Assembly (NCBI GenBank): GCA_029204225.1
Contig: CM055097.1
Location: forward strand, 70,680,252-70,744,251
Reading direction: 5' to 3'
Source: Diphasiastrum complanatum
Taxonomy: Eukaryota; Streptophyta; Lycopodiopsida; Lycopodiales; Lycopodiaceae
Length of the DNA: 64,000 bases
The notes beneath the pieces were generated by a model. That model worked only from the letters and a program-made list of their open reading frames with translations, was not told the origin of the DNA and ran no database searches. Positions 35,414 to 48,087 of this stretch are shown one piece after another; position 1 is the first letter of the stretch, and each line of letters begins with the position of its first letter. The position numbers and the translations under genes were made by a program.

Positions 35414-35471
<58 letters not shown>

Positions 35472-35830
35472 ATGTTTCAATACACGTGTCAATTGGGCTT
35501 GACACATGTTGCAACATGACAATGCATGGCCAGATGTGGGCCATATCCTCCGTCGGACACGTGTCAGTATGGCTGACAAAATATTTAGACGTGTCGTGCG
35601 GCATGTGTTGAAACATGCTGATGTGGCGAGACAGCTGTCGTGCACATATTGGCCGGCGGTGTGTTCACAAAAAATTTAGACACGTGTCGCGCAACATGTG
35701 TTGAAACATGCTGATGTGGCGAGACAGATGTCGTGCACATACTGGCTAGTGGTGTGTACAGCGCCTCCATGTCAAATCGCAAATTGGTGGACTAAATTTT
35801 TTTCAAAATTGTGAAAACATATTTACTCTA
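34994..35830 (+). repeat. Dispersed repeat, copy 1 (inverted copy at 53060)
   Basis: It starts around GAAGCTAATTTTGCAAGG, contains two (GA)n tracts (about 35082-35135 and 35418-35467), and has two tandem subunits of about 110 bp with CATGTGTTGAAACATGCTGA and TGTCGTGCACATA words. It ends around GCAAATTGGTGGACTA. The same order appears on the opposite strand at 53060-53632. It is non-coding. An LTR or TRIM-type element is possible. Confidence 0.85.
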
Positions 35831-36007
35831 AAATGGACCATTTTGTAGTTGAAACTACCGGCAACCTGCATAAATGCACTGCTCTCATTAAGTGCTTCAA
35901 GCTGATACCCATATTGCCCACTAAAATTTTTAAGGAAATAAAAAAAAAAGTATTATATATGGTACCTCTCTGGTACCGCGGATCTAAGGGTGGCACCATA
36001 TTGGTGG

Positions 36008-36075
<68 letters not shown>

Positions 36076-36543
36076 CCAACCAGGCCTGCATTTTGAAGCC
36101 TTCACAGCCGATTTTTCCTTCATAGAAAGCATTTTTATTTCAGCCTTTCTCGTGGAAAGTTTCATAATTTAAAAAATCCTTAGAGTGCCCTTCAAATTTA
36201 ATGAAATTTTTGATAATGAAAGTCCCTTTTGTTTAACACCTATCACCATGAAAGTATGCACCTGCATTTCAAAACACTGTGTGTGTGGGCAAAGGGAAAT
36301 TTGAATTTGGAGTGGCCCCCGAAGATGAATGCATGGGGAGGAGGGCCATGCATCCTTTTTCCCATACATGCATCCTCCTCCCCAAGTTTTTTAGTTCAAA
36401 AAATGTGTATGCATGGGTGAGGGGAGGAGGATGCATGGGTCCCCTCACCCATGCATAAAAGTGGAACAAAGTTTAAATATATATATACTAGTAAAGAGTG
36501 CCTGTCGTTGGTGGGCAATGGACGACCGATGGTCATTGGCGGG
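35831..36543. other. Low-complexity spacer with (GA)n and hairpins
   Basis: (GA)n lies at about 36009-36074. The 36280-36460 stretch is rich in TGCATGGG/CCTCCTCCCC words that pair with one another. No gene was seen. Confidence 0.7.
36409..36456. repeat. Perfect hairpin, 16-bp arms, 16-nt loop
   Basis: ATGCATGGGTGAGGGG (36409-36424) pairs perfectly with CCCCTCACCCATGCAT (36441-36456). Confidence 0.95.
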
Positions 36544-37359
36544 TGTTGTATCTTGTAGATCTCAAGTTATTTGAGCTTGATAGGATCTCACACGTGTGGA
36601 GTCTGTTCCCACGTGTGAAAGAATGTACATAAGTCATTTTTATTAAGTTAGATTGGTTTTAGTCTGAATTTGACCTTTGAGTAGAATCTTGAAAATGGTC
36701 AAATTGGTCAAACTTTTTGTAAATAGATTGGACTTCCATGTGAATGAGTTATTACTCACACATGTCAAGATACCATTCACACGTGTGGATAAGCTTCTAG
36801 AAGATAAGATAGAAATATTCCATTAGATCCTATTTTATAGGAAATATTCCTATAAATGTGGAAGACTAGCTTTTTGTTTTCTAGCCAAAGAGAATAGTCA
36901 ACTTTGGGAAATGAGCACATATGGCTCCCATTGGTGGATCTGGATGACTAGGCACTCTTCACACGTGTGAAGGCTTGCTGGACAGTACACAGGTCATGGA
37001 TGTACTTGATCTATAAAGAGATCAACCATTTTCAATGAGAAGTTGATGTGACATTGGCAAATTTTAGTTTTGTTGAGATTTCCACATTTGTCTTGAGTTT
37101 TGATGAATGCAATACATTTGTAAGTTAATGTACTTTACTCTCTGAAAACAGGCCGTACAGGTACTGTCCTCCACACGTGTGAGGCCACCCATCCATGTGT
37201 TTGATCATTTGATCCATTGCTCTTGCTTAAATCATAGTGTAAAGCATCTAGATCAAGATTTAACATCTGGAACTTGATAGATCTTTGGATTAAGCAATCA
37301 ATAACTCTTAGTGATTGATAGTACAATCAATATTTGTCCTTTTTCTTTGAAAATTGACA
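36544..37359 (+). repeat. 5' LTR of copia B (5' end truncated)
   Basis: It ends AAAATTGACA next to the primer site. It has six G-box-like palindromes of the CACACGTGTG type (about 36588, 36606, 36756, 36777, 36959 and 37172). Confidence 0.88.
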
Positions 37360-37375
37360 TGGTATCAGAGCCAAG
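37360..37375 (+). other. Primer-binding site of copia B
   Basis: TGGTATCAGAGCCAAG immediately follows the LTR. Confidence 0.93.
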
Positions 37376-37720
37376 TCTAAGAGTGATCTAAATGATTAAT
37401 AGTAGTACTTGAGAAATCATTGACAATTTGTTGTTTTTGAGTTCTGATTGAAGCAATTCATTTTGAAGCATTAGATCAGATCTTTAAGGCTGATTTGTTT
37501 AGATCTTAAGTGTGTGTGAAATATCAAACCAATCTAAACTAGAATCAATTTCTTTGAGGAGTGAATTGCTAGGATATTTGTAGTTGATCTATTATACCAT
37601 CATCCAAAGTTGAACTAGGATTGATTGGGCCGAGATTAGAAGCTTCTTGAAAGCTAGAAATCTATCTTAGGTCACACCTTATCAAGAGAACTTTGTGTAT
37701 CTCATAGGCTTTCATTCAAA

Positions 37721-40700
37721 ATGACATCCATGGGTGGATATATGTTAGAATCTAGTGAAAAACTAACTTCCACAAACTATTCCATTTGGAAAGTAAGAAT
37801 GGAATCACTACTAGTGGTTCATGATCTCTTTGATATTGTCTTAGGAGTTGAGGAAGAGCCTCAAGCTCCCCAAGAACAACTAAAGTACAAGAAGAGGGTT
37901 AGATTAGCCCTACATTGCTTGAAGTTAAATGTAAGCAATGACCTCTTGAAGGAGGTGGCTTCTTGTACCACATCAAAAGAGGCTTGGGATTCACTAAAGA
38001 ACATTTATGAATCCAATAACACTTCAAGAGTGCTTATGCTAAGAAACTTGATCTTGCAAAGCATGAGGGGAAGTTGAGAAAATGGACAAGAGTATGTCCT
38101 AAGGATAAAATCCTTGAACAAAGAATTGGGATCTATAGGAGAGAAGATCCAAGATAATGAACTAGTACAAGTAATCTTGAATGGATTAGGAGATGAGTTC
38201 TCTAATCTAGTTCAATCTTTTGCTATTCAAGACCAACTTCCATCAATTGAAAAATTGCATAATGTTCTTGTGGCCGAGGAGAGTAAGATTCTACACCTCA
38301 AAACAAGAATGGGGTCCTTATCACTACATAATGGTGATGAGAAAGCAAACTTCACATCTAAAGGCAAAAAGAAGTCTCATTCTTTCAAGAAGATCCAAGG
38401 CAAGGAGGCCGAGGCAAAGGATGGAGCATCTACCTCCAAAGGGAAGCAAAAGAACAAAGCAAAGTTGAAGTGTTTCTTTTGTGGGAAGAAAGGACACTTT
38501 GCTTCTGAATGCTATAAGAAGAAGAATGCACAAGGGAATGATGATCAAGGCAATCTTGCACAAGGGGAGGAGGAAGAGGATGGCTTCAACACATCCTTGA
38601 TGGTAGCACCTACACCAACATCAAGCCAAGAGACATGGTGGATTGATAGTGGGGCTAGTTCCCACATGTCATTCAACAAGCATTATTTCTCTTATCTACT
38701 TTCTTGTAATGATTCTAAGAAATCAATCTACACAACTAGTGATCAAGAATGCAAGATAGATGACATAGGATCTATTCCATTATGCTTAGGATCATCTAAA
38801 AGGATAAATCTTGATAATCTTTTGTATGTTCCATCCATTACAAAAAACTTGCCTAGTGTTGATCAATTAATGGACAATGGACTAAATGTACATTTCAAGA
38901 ATGGAGTGTGTTCCATCTTGAAAATAATAAGTGCATGGCTAGTGGCATTAAGCAAGGAAGGCTTTTCAAGTTGGATGCTAATGTGGCTATTGAAAGTGTG
39001 AATATGGTTAGGGAGGAGTTGACTCAAGTGGAGCTTTGGCACAAAAGATTGGGCCATCCTAATCTTCAATCAATGGAATCCATGGCATCAAAGGAGCTCT
39101 TGGCCTACCAAAAGCTTTCAAGAAGTGTGGCAAAGTGTGTGAGGCATGTGGCCTTGCAAAGTCACATAAGACTTCCTACAAGAGATCTTGTTAAAGATCT
39201 ACCTCACCTTTAGATCTTATCCATTCGGATGTACATACTTTTTCTCATGAAAGTAATGGAGGAGTTTTAATGTATGTGACTTTTATTGATGATTGTACTA
39301 GATACACTTGGATTTTGAATTATTGCCTAAGAAAAGTCTTGTATATGAAGCTTTTGTAAAGCTTAAGTCTCTAGTGGAAAAGCAACTAGTTCTTGCATTA
39401 AAGTTCTAAGATGTGATAATGGAGGAGAATATATCTCCAACAAGATGAGAGACTTTTGTGAGATCAATGGCATAAAGAGGGAACTCACTTGTCCTTACAC
39501 CCCCCCCAAAAAAATGGGGTTGGGGGGAGGCCATAACTTGTGCTAATTACTTATGTAATAGGCTTCCTAGTAGTGTTATTGCTGGGATCTCACCATTTCA
39601 AGCTTTGTTTGGCAATAAGCCCAATGTAAAAGATTTCAAAGTGTTTGGATGTATATGTTATGTCCACATTCCTTTGGAAACAAGAAGGAAAGAAGATGCA
39701 ACTTACTTCAGAGGAATATTTGTAGGCTATAGTGAAAATAGCAAAGGATATAGGATATTCGATCCTATTTCAAAGAAAGTAAAAGCTAGCAAGGATGTCT
39801 TGTTTGATGAATCTCAAAGTTACAAGTTGTCTCCAAATTCATCTAATCTCTTAGGTGATGAAGATCTTGCAAACACCCGAGGAGGAGCCTCTTGAAAATG
39901 ATCTTTTGGAAGATCAAAATCAAGTGCCAAAGGAGCCGAGAAGATCCACAAGGAGCGAGGCCGAGCCTTCAAGGCTCACATGCTTTGAGAAAGGAAAGCA
40001 AAGGGAAGACACATCTCCTTCTACCTCTTACTCTTTTCTAACCACAATGCTTGAAGAGCCATCATGTTATGAAGATGCAAGTAGATCACAAGTTTGGAGA
40101 GATGCAATGCAAGTAGAGTTTGATGCTTTGATAGATAATCAAACTTGGAATCTTGTACACCTCCCATATGGGAAGAAGCCACTTGCATGTAAGTGGATCT
40201 ATAGATTAAAGTACAATCAAGATGGATCTATAAGTGAGTCCAAAGCTAGATTGGTTACTAAGGGGTTTCGTCAAACTAAAGGCATAGATTATGAAGAAGC
40301 ATTTGCTCCTGTAGCAAAACTTGTAACCATTAGATTGATCATTTGTATTGCTATTTTATTCAAGTGGAATCTCTATTAAATGGATGTGACAAATGCTATT
40401 TTGAATGGCTACTTGGAGGAGGAAATATACATGTTGCAACCCGAGGGCTTCATCAAGGATGGTGAGGAGGACAAGGTTTGCCACTTAAGGAAGAGCCTAT
40501 ATGGCTTGAAGCAAACACCTAGAGCTTGGTACTCTAGGTTGCATGATTTTCTCTACTCTCTTGGCTTTGTGATTAGCTCTTATGAGCCTTCTTTGTACAT
40601 CAAATGTAATGATGGAAAGATCATTATTTTAGTACTTTATGTTGATGATATCATATTGACAGGAAATGATGGTGAAGGCATAAGAAATGTTAAAGTTTTC

Positions 40701-41581
40701 TTGTCTAGTGAATTCAAGATGGTAGATATAGGACTTCTTAAGTTCATACTTGGAATAGAAGCTACTAGAGGTAGTGATTTTACTTTTATAAGTCAATCAA
40801 AGTATGCTATTTCCATTCTTGAGAGGTTTGGCATGAAAGATTGTAAAGGGATTGACACCCCTATGGAGCAAATTTGTAAAGTTACTAATGATTGTGATGA
40901 AGCATCCTTTGAGGACATCACACTCTTTAGGAAGCTAATAGGCTCCTTAATCTATTTGACAATCACTAGACCAGCTTTGAGCTATAGTGTAAGCAACTTA
41001 AGTCAATATATGCAAGGTCCCTTGATGTATCATTGGAAAAGTGCCAAGAGAGTGCTTAGATATGTCTCTTCTACTAGATTTTTGGCATTTTCTATCAAGA
41101 ATCTAACTTGTACTTGAGAGCATTTTTGGATTCAGATTTTGCAGGAGATAAGATGGATAGAAGATCCATAAGTGCATTTGTCACTTTTCTTTGTGGAGGA
41201 GTGATATCTTGGCTTTCCAAAAAGCAAGATACAATTTCTCTTTCCTCTTGTGAAGCCGAGTACAAGGCATTGACTTCAAGAACCAAAGAATTCCTATGGC
41301 TAAGAAGAATTTTGGTGGAACTTCAAGTACTAAAGGCCGAGGAGGTCCCTTGCATCTATTGTGACAATCAAGCTTCTCAACAAATTGCTACCAATCCGAT
41401 CTTCCATGCTAGAACAAAGCATATTGAGATAGCTCATCACTTTGTGAGGGAGAAGGTGCAATCCAAGGAGGTCCAACTTCATCATGTGTCTTCATCCGAG
41501 TGCATAGCTGATATCTTAACCAAACCTTTGGCTAAAGATTCATTTTTCAAGTTAAGAAATGCTCTTGGAGTTGTAGATTAG
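37721..41581 (+). pseudogene. Copia B gag-pol (disrupted)
   Basis: Gag begins MTSMGGYMLESSEKL, with NYSIWKVRMESLL typical of copia gag; an in-frame TGA interrupts it at 38075. The zinc knuckle CFFCGKKGHFASEC lies at about 38470-38511. Protease WWIDSGASSHMS is at about 38635-38672. GAG-pre-integrase (LWHKRLGHPNLQSM) is near 39040. The integrase core (HSDVHTFSHES, FIDDCTRY) is heavily shifted, and the NGVAERK region has decayed near 39500. RT runs from about 40090 with YVDD at 40638-40649. RNase H (SCEAEYKAL, FHARTKHIEI) ends at 41581. At least six frame breaks are seen, so it cannot encode an active polyprotein, though the RT and RNase H stretches are long. Confidence 0.93.
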
Positions 41582-41608
41582 ACTTGCCAAGTTAGAAGTG
41601 AGGACGAG

Positions 41609-41670
41609 TGTTAAAATATCACTTCCAACTTGTTGTATCTTGTAGATCTCAAGTTATTTGAGCTTGATAG
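41609..41670 (+). repeat. 3' LTR stub of copia B
   Basis: It starts TGTTAAAATATC after the purine-rich GAGGACGAG and matches the 5' LTR until GAGCTTGATAG, then diverges. Confidence 0.8.
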
Positions 41671-44020
41671 CTATTTTGTTCTCTCAAGTGTTTCCAGAAT
41701 GACCTTGACAACATGGACTCTTTCCAATCCCTTAAGGAAAGAGATAACCTTGATAGTCTCTTGACATACTCAGACGTAGAAGCTCCCGTAAAAGGCTTTC
41801 CTATCAAACAAGACTAACTAAAGTTTTTTTTTTTTGAATAATGATCTAAATGATAGACTTCTTGTTTGTATGCAAGGATCATTCCCCTCCATTACAAAAA
41901 AAACCAATGAAAGAATCTTTACCTAGAGATTTTGAAGGACTCTCAACCTTTGACAATGGTTGATTTCTTCTATAAAATGTGTTGCCAAACTTTGAAAATT
42001 GAAAAATGTTCTTAACAACATACTACTAATTTGTATGCAAGGATCATCCCACTCAATTATAGATTTGGACACGTGTTGTAAAGGGACCTTATATATTCCA
42101 GAGTTTTGAGTGTGCTAGCAATCGACAACCGTCGTCGCACATGCCCATCTCAAACCATCCAATTTCAAACTGTGCATTTGGGCGCTTTGGTCCCATGTGA
42201 AATGATTTGGTCTCTTCAAAGTGTGGGGTAAGTGCACTTTTTGTAAATGCATTACAAAATATGCACTTACTCCCCTTTTAGAACCACTAAGTCCAGTATG
42301 ATCTTTCTCAAGGAGAGATGAGGCTAAGAGATGCACAATAGTAAGATGTGCATATTTATGTAGAGTAGGATAATATGATATCTATTCACAAAGAGTGTAA
42401 GATATGACACAAGAATAAGTTATGCATGTGTGTGTGTGTTTTTGAATCTAACAAATCTAAACAAAATTGCACATTATCACCACAATACCAAACATATAAA
42501 TATTAAAGTAAATCAAATTCATATAGAGTCATCACAGTCAAACATATCATATTGACCAAACCTAACAACCAGCAAAAGCTTCGAGTTAAGGAGAATATGC
42601 TCACCTGCATCCTTCCACAACAACAACCGTTTTAGAACAGGGACATTATTGTGGGAACTACAGGTGTCTACACATACTCTCAGTTGTTATCCATGTCACA
42701 TCAAGTAGTCATTGCCAAGTTAGGTGACTCTAATTTTGTACATATCATGAGTAAACAGTCGGACATTGTTTCAACTTTACTCAAAGTTACAAAACTATAA
42801 GGTTAACAATGTATAATCAATGCTTGAAAGTCAACAATTACAAAAGCACGACTAAAGTAGACAATTACATCCAGACTAGCATGAAAGTTGAGTTCAAAAC
42901 TATCTGCCATTACCCTGTTCAAAATGCTTATTGAAATACCATCCTTTTTTTAAGTAACAACTTAGAAAAATGTTTATTCATGTTCGAAGTAAATCTTGTT
43001 TGTGCTAGATCTACTTATAATGCAGTGTAGAATAGGGAGGATCATCCACTTTCTAAGTTCCTACCAAGCTTCAAATAGAAATGCGGAAATAAAGAATAAT
43101 GATGGAAGCACTAAGGCTTACCCAACTAGTGCTCGAAACGGAATTGAAACTATCTAAGATGACAAAACACAAACCTTACTAAGGCTTACCCAACTAGCAA
43201 GGTGATTAAACTAAATTCTAGACTAACACCCAAAGGGATTGGGAACGAAGATTGTGGCTAAACTAAGCATAGAGAAATTAAAAACATGCCACAATAAAAA
43301 AACCAATGAAAGCAGACAAGAGGAGGCCTGAGCACCTACCTTCAAGCTATGCACCTTCCAATGGGAACACAAAGAAATAGAATGATAATCTCAAAGAGAG
43401 AGCAATTTAGCATAATCTCAAAGTGTTATTTACAAGGCAAATACCTCTCCTTTTATGGCAAGGAGGGTCCTCCATAAGTATCCACTAACTTATGGGACTG
43501 ATCTATTTCTAGCCTTTCTAGAACTTCTAATTTAGGATCTAGAGCTTCAAAGTTCCTTAACTTAGAAAAACTTAAGACAAAATATTTCTAATCTTAAGTT
43601 TTCTAGGTTTAAGTTCTAAATCTAAGTTTAAGCTATTTTATTATTTTTTAAGCTTCTACTCATGGGCTTACAAAACACATGCCATGGCGGAAGTTTATTA
43701 ACAGACACTCGTATGTGGACTTACAAAATACATGTCACGGACTTTTATTTTTTATTTTTATTTTTTTTTCTATGTTAGCGCAGATGCTAACATTATCCCC
43801 CTCCTTATTGGATTGGTGGTCCCACACCAATCGAAGTCTTTTCTTCTTGGATCTTCTATGCTTCTTGAAGGTGAGACTATTGTTGTCGGGAGTGATAGAT
43901 TGTGGTGCCGATGCCCTCCATCATTTGCCACCGTAGTTTGTTCAAGAAGGGCATTGGTTTGTAATAATGGAGCATACCTTGTAGAAAGTTGTGGGTTTTC
44001 CATAGTTCAAATCTAGTCTC
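41671..44020. other. AT-rich intergenic, no gene recognised
   Basis: No motif-bearing frame was seen. The small frames at 42115-42336 and 43679-44016 resemble no family I know. Confidence 0.6.
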
Positions 44021-45714
44021 TTGAGAGTCACAAATTACATTTGTAGAATCATATCACAAGTCTTGTTTCACATGGCATCAATAGGTGGCATTCTATTGAA
44101 GGCAAGTAAGGATCCTAAGTGCAACCTTTGTGGCAAGGGAGGATATTTTTCCTCAAGATGCTACAAAAAGAAGACCAATCCATCCAAGGACAACCAAAGC
44201 AAGGGGGCCGAGGTGAAGGATGGAGCTTCAAGTTCGAAATGCAAATACAAGAAGGACAATTACAAGGAAAGGTATTTTCTTTGTGGAAAGCTGAATGAGG
44301 CTTGGAGTCTCACAAGGACTTGCAAGGCATTGTCTTCAAGAGTCCATCACAACACATGTCAAAACTTTTGAAAATTTTTATTTGGAAGTGCATTGTTTGG
44401 TTCAAGATGCAAAGCTAGATGTCACTTTCATGAAAGTAACTTGGAATTATTTCATGTCCTTGGAGAGTAGTTTGCTTGGAACTTTGGATAAGTTCAAACT
44501 TATTGTTATTATCCAAGGGAAATCAATCAAGAATAAGGAGGAGCAATCACAAAATGAAAATAGTTTCATTTATGCTCGAATTGTCAACTTATGATGAGAT
44601 CTATTTTGCTTCGATGGGATTTTTGTATCTCAAAGGTGGATTAAAGCAATACTAGTTCAGTGTGATGCCTTAAAAGATAGTAAAACATGTTTTCCTTGTA
44701 GACTTACATTAGATATGAAGTCAAGGAAATGGAAATGTCTTCATAATATAGATTCTTTTGCTTTCAATGAGATCATGAATGATATGTTCATTCATAAAGA
44801 TGAAAATTGTAAGTTTTCAATCTTAAAGGCAAGTTGTAAACTTTTTATGAGAATAAGTGAAGCATCCAAACTGGACACTTATATCCATAAGCAAGTAGTT
44901 AGCCTTATTGAGATGGAAATATTGATTTCAACATTAGAAAAATCATGCCAAGTTGTGGTGATTTTTGGACTTATGTTTCTAGCATAAGTAATCTTGATAA
45001 TCATAGGAAGTGCATATTGTATGGTCATGGTTGTTATGATCATTATGAGACATGGAGGTCTCGCATTTCCATCAAAAAGGAGCACCATGAAGAGGATATC
45101 AATCTTAAAGAATCATCTCAGTTCAAGTGTGCCAAGGATTGAGGAGGAGAGACCTTCTCAAATTATGATTCCAAAAAGAAACTCAAGAAACATGGTTGAG
45201 CCCATATGGCTCACATTTCAAGGGAAAGAGGAGCATATCTCATGTGGTATACATCTCATACTTACTTCTCTTGTGTCATTTAATAATCAATTTGCTTTAG
45301 TGAGACCATTGCATCTCAAAACTGGAGTAAAAACATACTAGTTGAGTACATAGTCTCTCTTGAGAACATAGATGATGTTCTTAAAAGGTTGAAATTGAAT
45401 TTAAATCAATTAGAAAGCAAATGGTTGTTTCATCAAATGTATGCTCTTGAGTCATGCAAGAGCAAAAGTGATTTGTTCACTCATAGTTTGAAAATTTGTA
45501 TTGAGGCAAATTGTAAACTCTTTATGAGAGTAAGTGAATCATCTTCTAAAGACACTAATCTCCATACTGAAGTATTTAGCCTCATTGGATCTGAGATTAG
45601 CATGGTAAACAAGCATGAAGATATGATGCAAACACTTTGTTATCATAGCATGCATAGTCTTGCCAATTTGGATGAGTCTAATTCTCTAGATCGTGGTAAC
45701 ATGATGTTAGAGAT
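44021..45714 (+). pseudogene. Copia-type gag/protease relic with internal duplication
   Basis: The stretch CNLCGKGGYFSSRCYKK (about 44119-44170) is a zinc knuckle whose His is replaced by Tyr. It is followed by KGAEVKDGASSSK, closely matching the same region of copia B. Further right, two related peptides, CKLFMRISEASKLDT (about 44830) and CKLFMRVSESSSKDT (about 45510), belong to repeats of about 130 bp (44803-44935 and 45487-45612). Those peptides are not a known domain. The region is a decayed patchwork. Confidence 0.6.
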
Positions 45715-47228
45715 CTACCAAATAGACTTAGTAAAAATATCTACCATTTGATCTTCAAATTTACAAAAAACAAGATCAATGGCTCCATCAAGAATTTTCT
45801 CTCGAACAAAATGGTAGTGTATTTCGATGTGCTTGGTTCGAGCATGTAAAACTGGATTTTTGGCAAGGTGAATGCAACTTTGATTATCGCAAGATATAGT
45901 AGTCGCATCCACTTGTGGTTGACCTAAATCCACAAGCAATCTTCGTAACCATACCGCTTCTTGTGTAGCATTACTGAGTGCTCGATATTCAGCTTTCGTC
46001 GATGATAAGACTACTGTAGGTTGCTTTTGCTGCTCCATGAAATTGCAGCTGTACCATAACTGAATGTATGACCACTGGTAGATCTTCTGTCATCAATATT
46101 ACCTGCCCAATCGGCATCTGTATAACCTACCAATATTGGCGCTTCAGGCTGATCATACTTTAAACCAAAATTCAATGTCCCTTGAATGTATCTAAGAATA
46201 CGTTTAGCATATTTCCAGTGTGCTTGACTAGGTTCTTGCATAAATTGACTAACACCAACAACATAAGAAATATCAGATCGTGTGTGTGTCAAATAAATCA
46301 AACTACCCACCAGCTGTCTATACAAATAAGCATCCACTTTCTCAGATTCATCATATGCAGCAAGCTTCATGTTGACATCCATAGGTGCTCTCAAAGGCTT
46401 ACAATCTTGCATATTGAACTTATAAAGCAAATCTTGTGCATATTTGCTTTGTGTAAGAAACACCATGTCTTCCTTTTGCCATACTTCAATGCCAAGACAA
46501 TAGTGCATCAATCATAGATCACTCATGTCAAAAGCATTGGAAAGGTCTGATTTTATTTCATCAATTAAGCTCTCATTACTTCCTGTAATAATCAAGTCAT
46601 CCACGTACAACACAATGAACACTATATCTGAATCTTGCCTTAGAATGTAAAGATTAGGATCAACATCACTCTTTACCATTTCCCTTCGCTTGAAGTGTTC
46701 ATCAATGCAAGAGTACCACGCCCGTGGTGCTTGCTTCAATCCATATATGGCTTTGTTGAGCTTACAAACGAAATGCTCTCTCCCTGGCTCAACAAATCTT
46801 TGAGGTTGTACTAAGTACACCTCTTCATCCAACATTCCATTAAGAAATGCAGATTTAACTTCCATTTGCTGGATCTTCCAATCATAGAAAGCAGAAATAG
46901 CAATGATAGAACGTATAGTTACCATCTTAGCTACGGGTGCGAAGGTTTCCTCAAAATCAATACCTTCTTGCTGCTCAAATCCTCTCACAACCAACCGTGC
47001 TTTGTACTTGTTGAGTTGCCCATCAGCTCCATATTTGATCTTGTATATCCATTTACAAGTGATAGGCGTCTTACCATCAAGTAGCTCAACCAAGTTCCAC
47101 GTCCTATTTTTCGATATAGCTTCCATTTCTGTTTCCATAGCTTCACGCCACTCTTTGTGCTCCTTTGCTTTATCAAAAGTTTTTGGTTCTTGAGCCTTGA
47201 GCACAGAACCCATTAGGGCTAGATTCAT
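45715..47228 (-). pseudogene. Copia C RT-RNase H (disrupted)
   Basis: RT begins around WREAMETEMEAISKNRTWNLV. It shows FAPVAKMVTIRSIIA, GLKQAPRAWY and the catalytic YVDD at 46596-46607. A TGA replaces the usual Gly codon in the DMSDLGxMHY stretch at about 46512. RNase H has GYTDADWAGNIDDRRSTSG, then a one-base shift near 46025, then SSTKAEYRAL and LHARTKHIEIHYHFVRE, ending at 45715. Confidence 0.92.
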
Positions 47229-47439
47229 CTCTAATCTTGCAGGAGGTTTTCTTCAGCGTGGCGGCTACGCCGCCTCCTCTTTGCAAAGATTTCGAAATGT
47301 GTGATCGTTCAAAAGATCGAGATCAGTAATGTGAAAAGTATAAGCCTCCTAACTCTGAATGGCAGTACTAGACACTGTCTAGTGTGATTTGCGGTACTCC
47401 AAATAGACAAATGAGAGATTTCTTGGCAAAACTCTCACA

Positions 47440-47655
47440 CAAATAACACTTTCCACAACAACTCAGAAGTATTGTAAAAATCTCTCCCACTCAACAGATT
47501 TTCAATCTATCTGATACTGCCCTGGCCTTTTTGATGCCTCCGGAACTCTGCTTTTCACAACAACTAGGAAGTGTTGTAAAAATCTCCCCACTCAACAGAT
47601 TTTTAATCTGTTTGATGTTGTCCTGGCCTTTCTGATGCCTTCGGGACTGTGTTTT
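47440..47655. repeat. Two-copy tandem repeat in the copia C leader
   Basis: Two copies of a unit of about 110 bp contain CACAACAACTxxGAAGT, GTAAAAATCTC, CTCAACAGATTTT and CCTGGCCTTT in the same order. Confidence 0.8.
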
Positions 47656-47825
47656 TGTTCCCCACTGATGATTCTAATCTCCAAACCTACAAAATACACC
47701 AAAGAAGGATTTCTTCCAGCCGTTTTTGTCTCTCCAAGCTTTCACCTCCCGTGAAGGACTTTCTCACTTCATTGCGGAGCCTGTGACAAGTTGTATCCAC
47801 TGATCAGGCACACAGGACTATCGCT

Positions 47826-47837
47826 GCTCTGATACCA
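47826..47837 (-). other. Primer-binding site of copia C
   Basis: The minus strand reads TGGTATCAGAGC beside the LTR. Confidence 0.9.
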
Positions 47838-48087
47838 TGTCAACAATCAGATATGCAACATCAAGCATTCACCACAAGAAGGCGGAAGAAGAACACGCAC
47901 AATCACACTATCACTCTACAACATATTGAATGTAAAATTTACAAATAAACCTTGAACCCCTGATAGAGATAGAAGACCTACGAGTAGACTAATAGACTAC
48001 CCTATGGCTAATGACAGCTGGTCACAGCTATCAACATTAATGTACCTCGTAAACAGTAACAATGAAGTTTATCATTGATTTCTAACA
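47838..48087 (-). repeat. 5' LTR of copia C (250 bp)
   Basis: On the minus strand it begins TGTTAGAAATCAATG and ends GTTGACA, a short LTR typical of this copia type. Confidence 0.85.

Larger units (their letters stand above)
36544..41670 (+). mobile_element. Ty1/copia retrotransposon B, near complete, decayed
   Basis: This plus-strand element has a 5' LTR, primer-binding site, gag, protease, integrase, RT and RNase H in copia order, and only the first 62 bp of a 3' LTR. The 5' LTR lacks about the first 22 bp of its 3' partner (TGTTAAAATATCACTTCC...). Both outer ends are therefore truncated and no target duplication can be seen. Its pol is similar throughout to copia A. Confidence 0.9.
45715..48087 (-). 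mobile_element. Ty1/copia relic C (5' LTR, RT and RNase H)
   Basis: Minus-strand element: 5' LTR 47838-48087, primer site 47826-47837, a repeat-bearing leader, then RT and RNase H to 45715. Gag, protease and integrase are deleted, and no 3' LTR is seen beyond the RNase H end. It is a different lineage from A and B, judged by residues such as CKWIYKIKYGADG and SKSIW. Confidence 0.88.
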
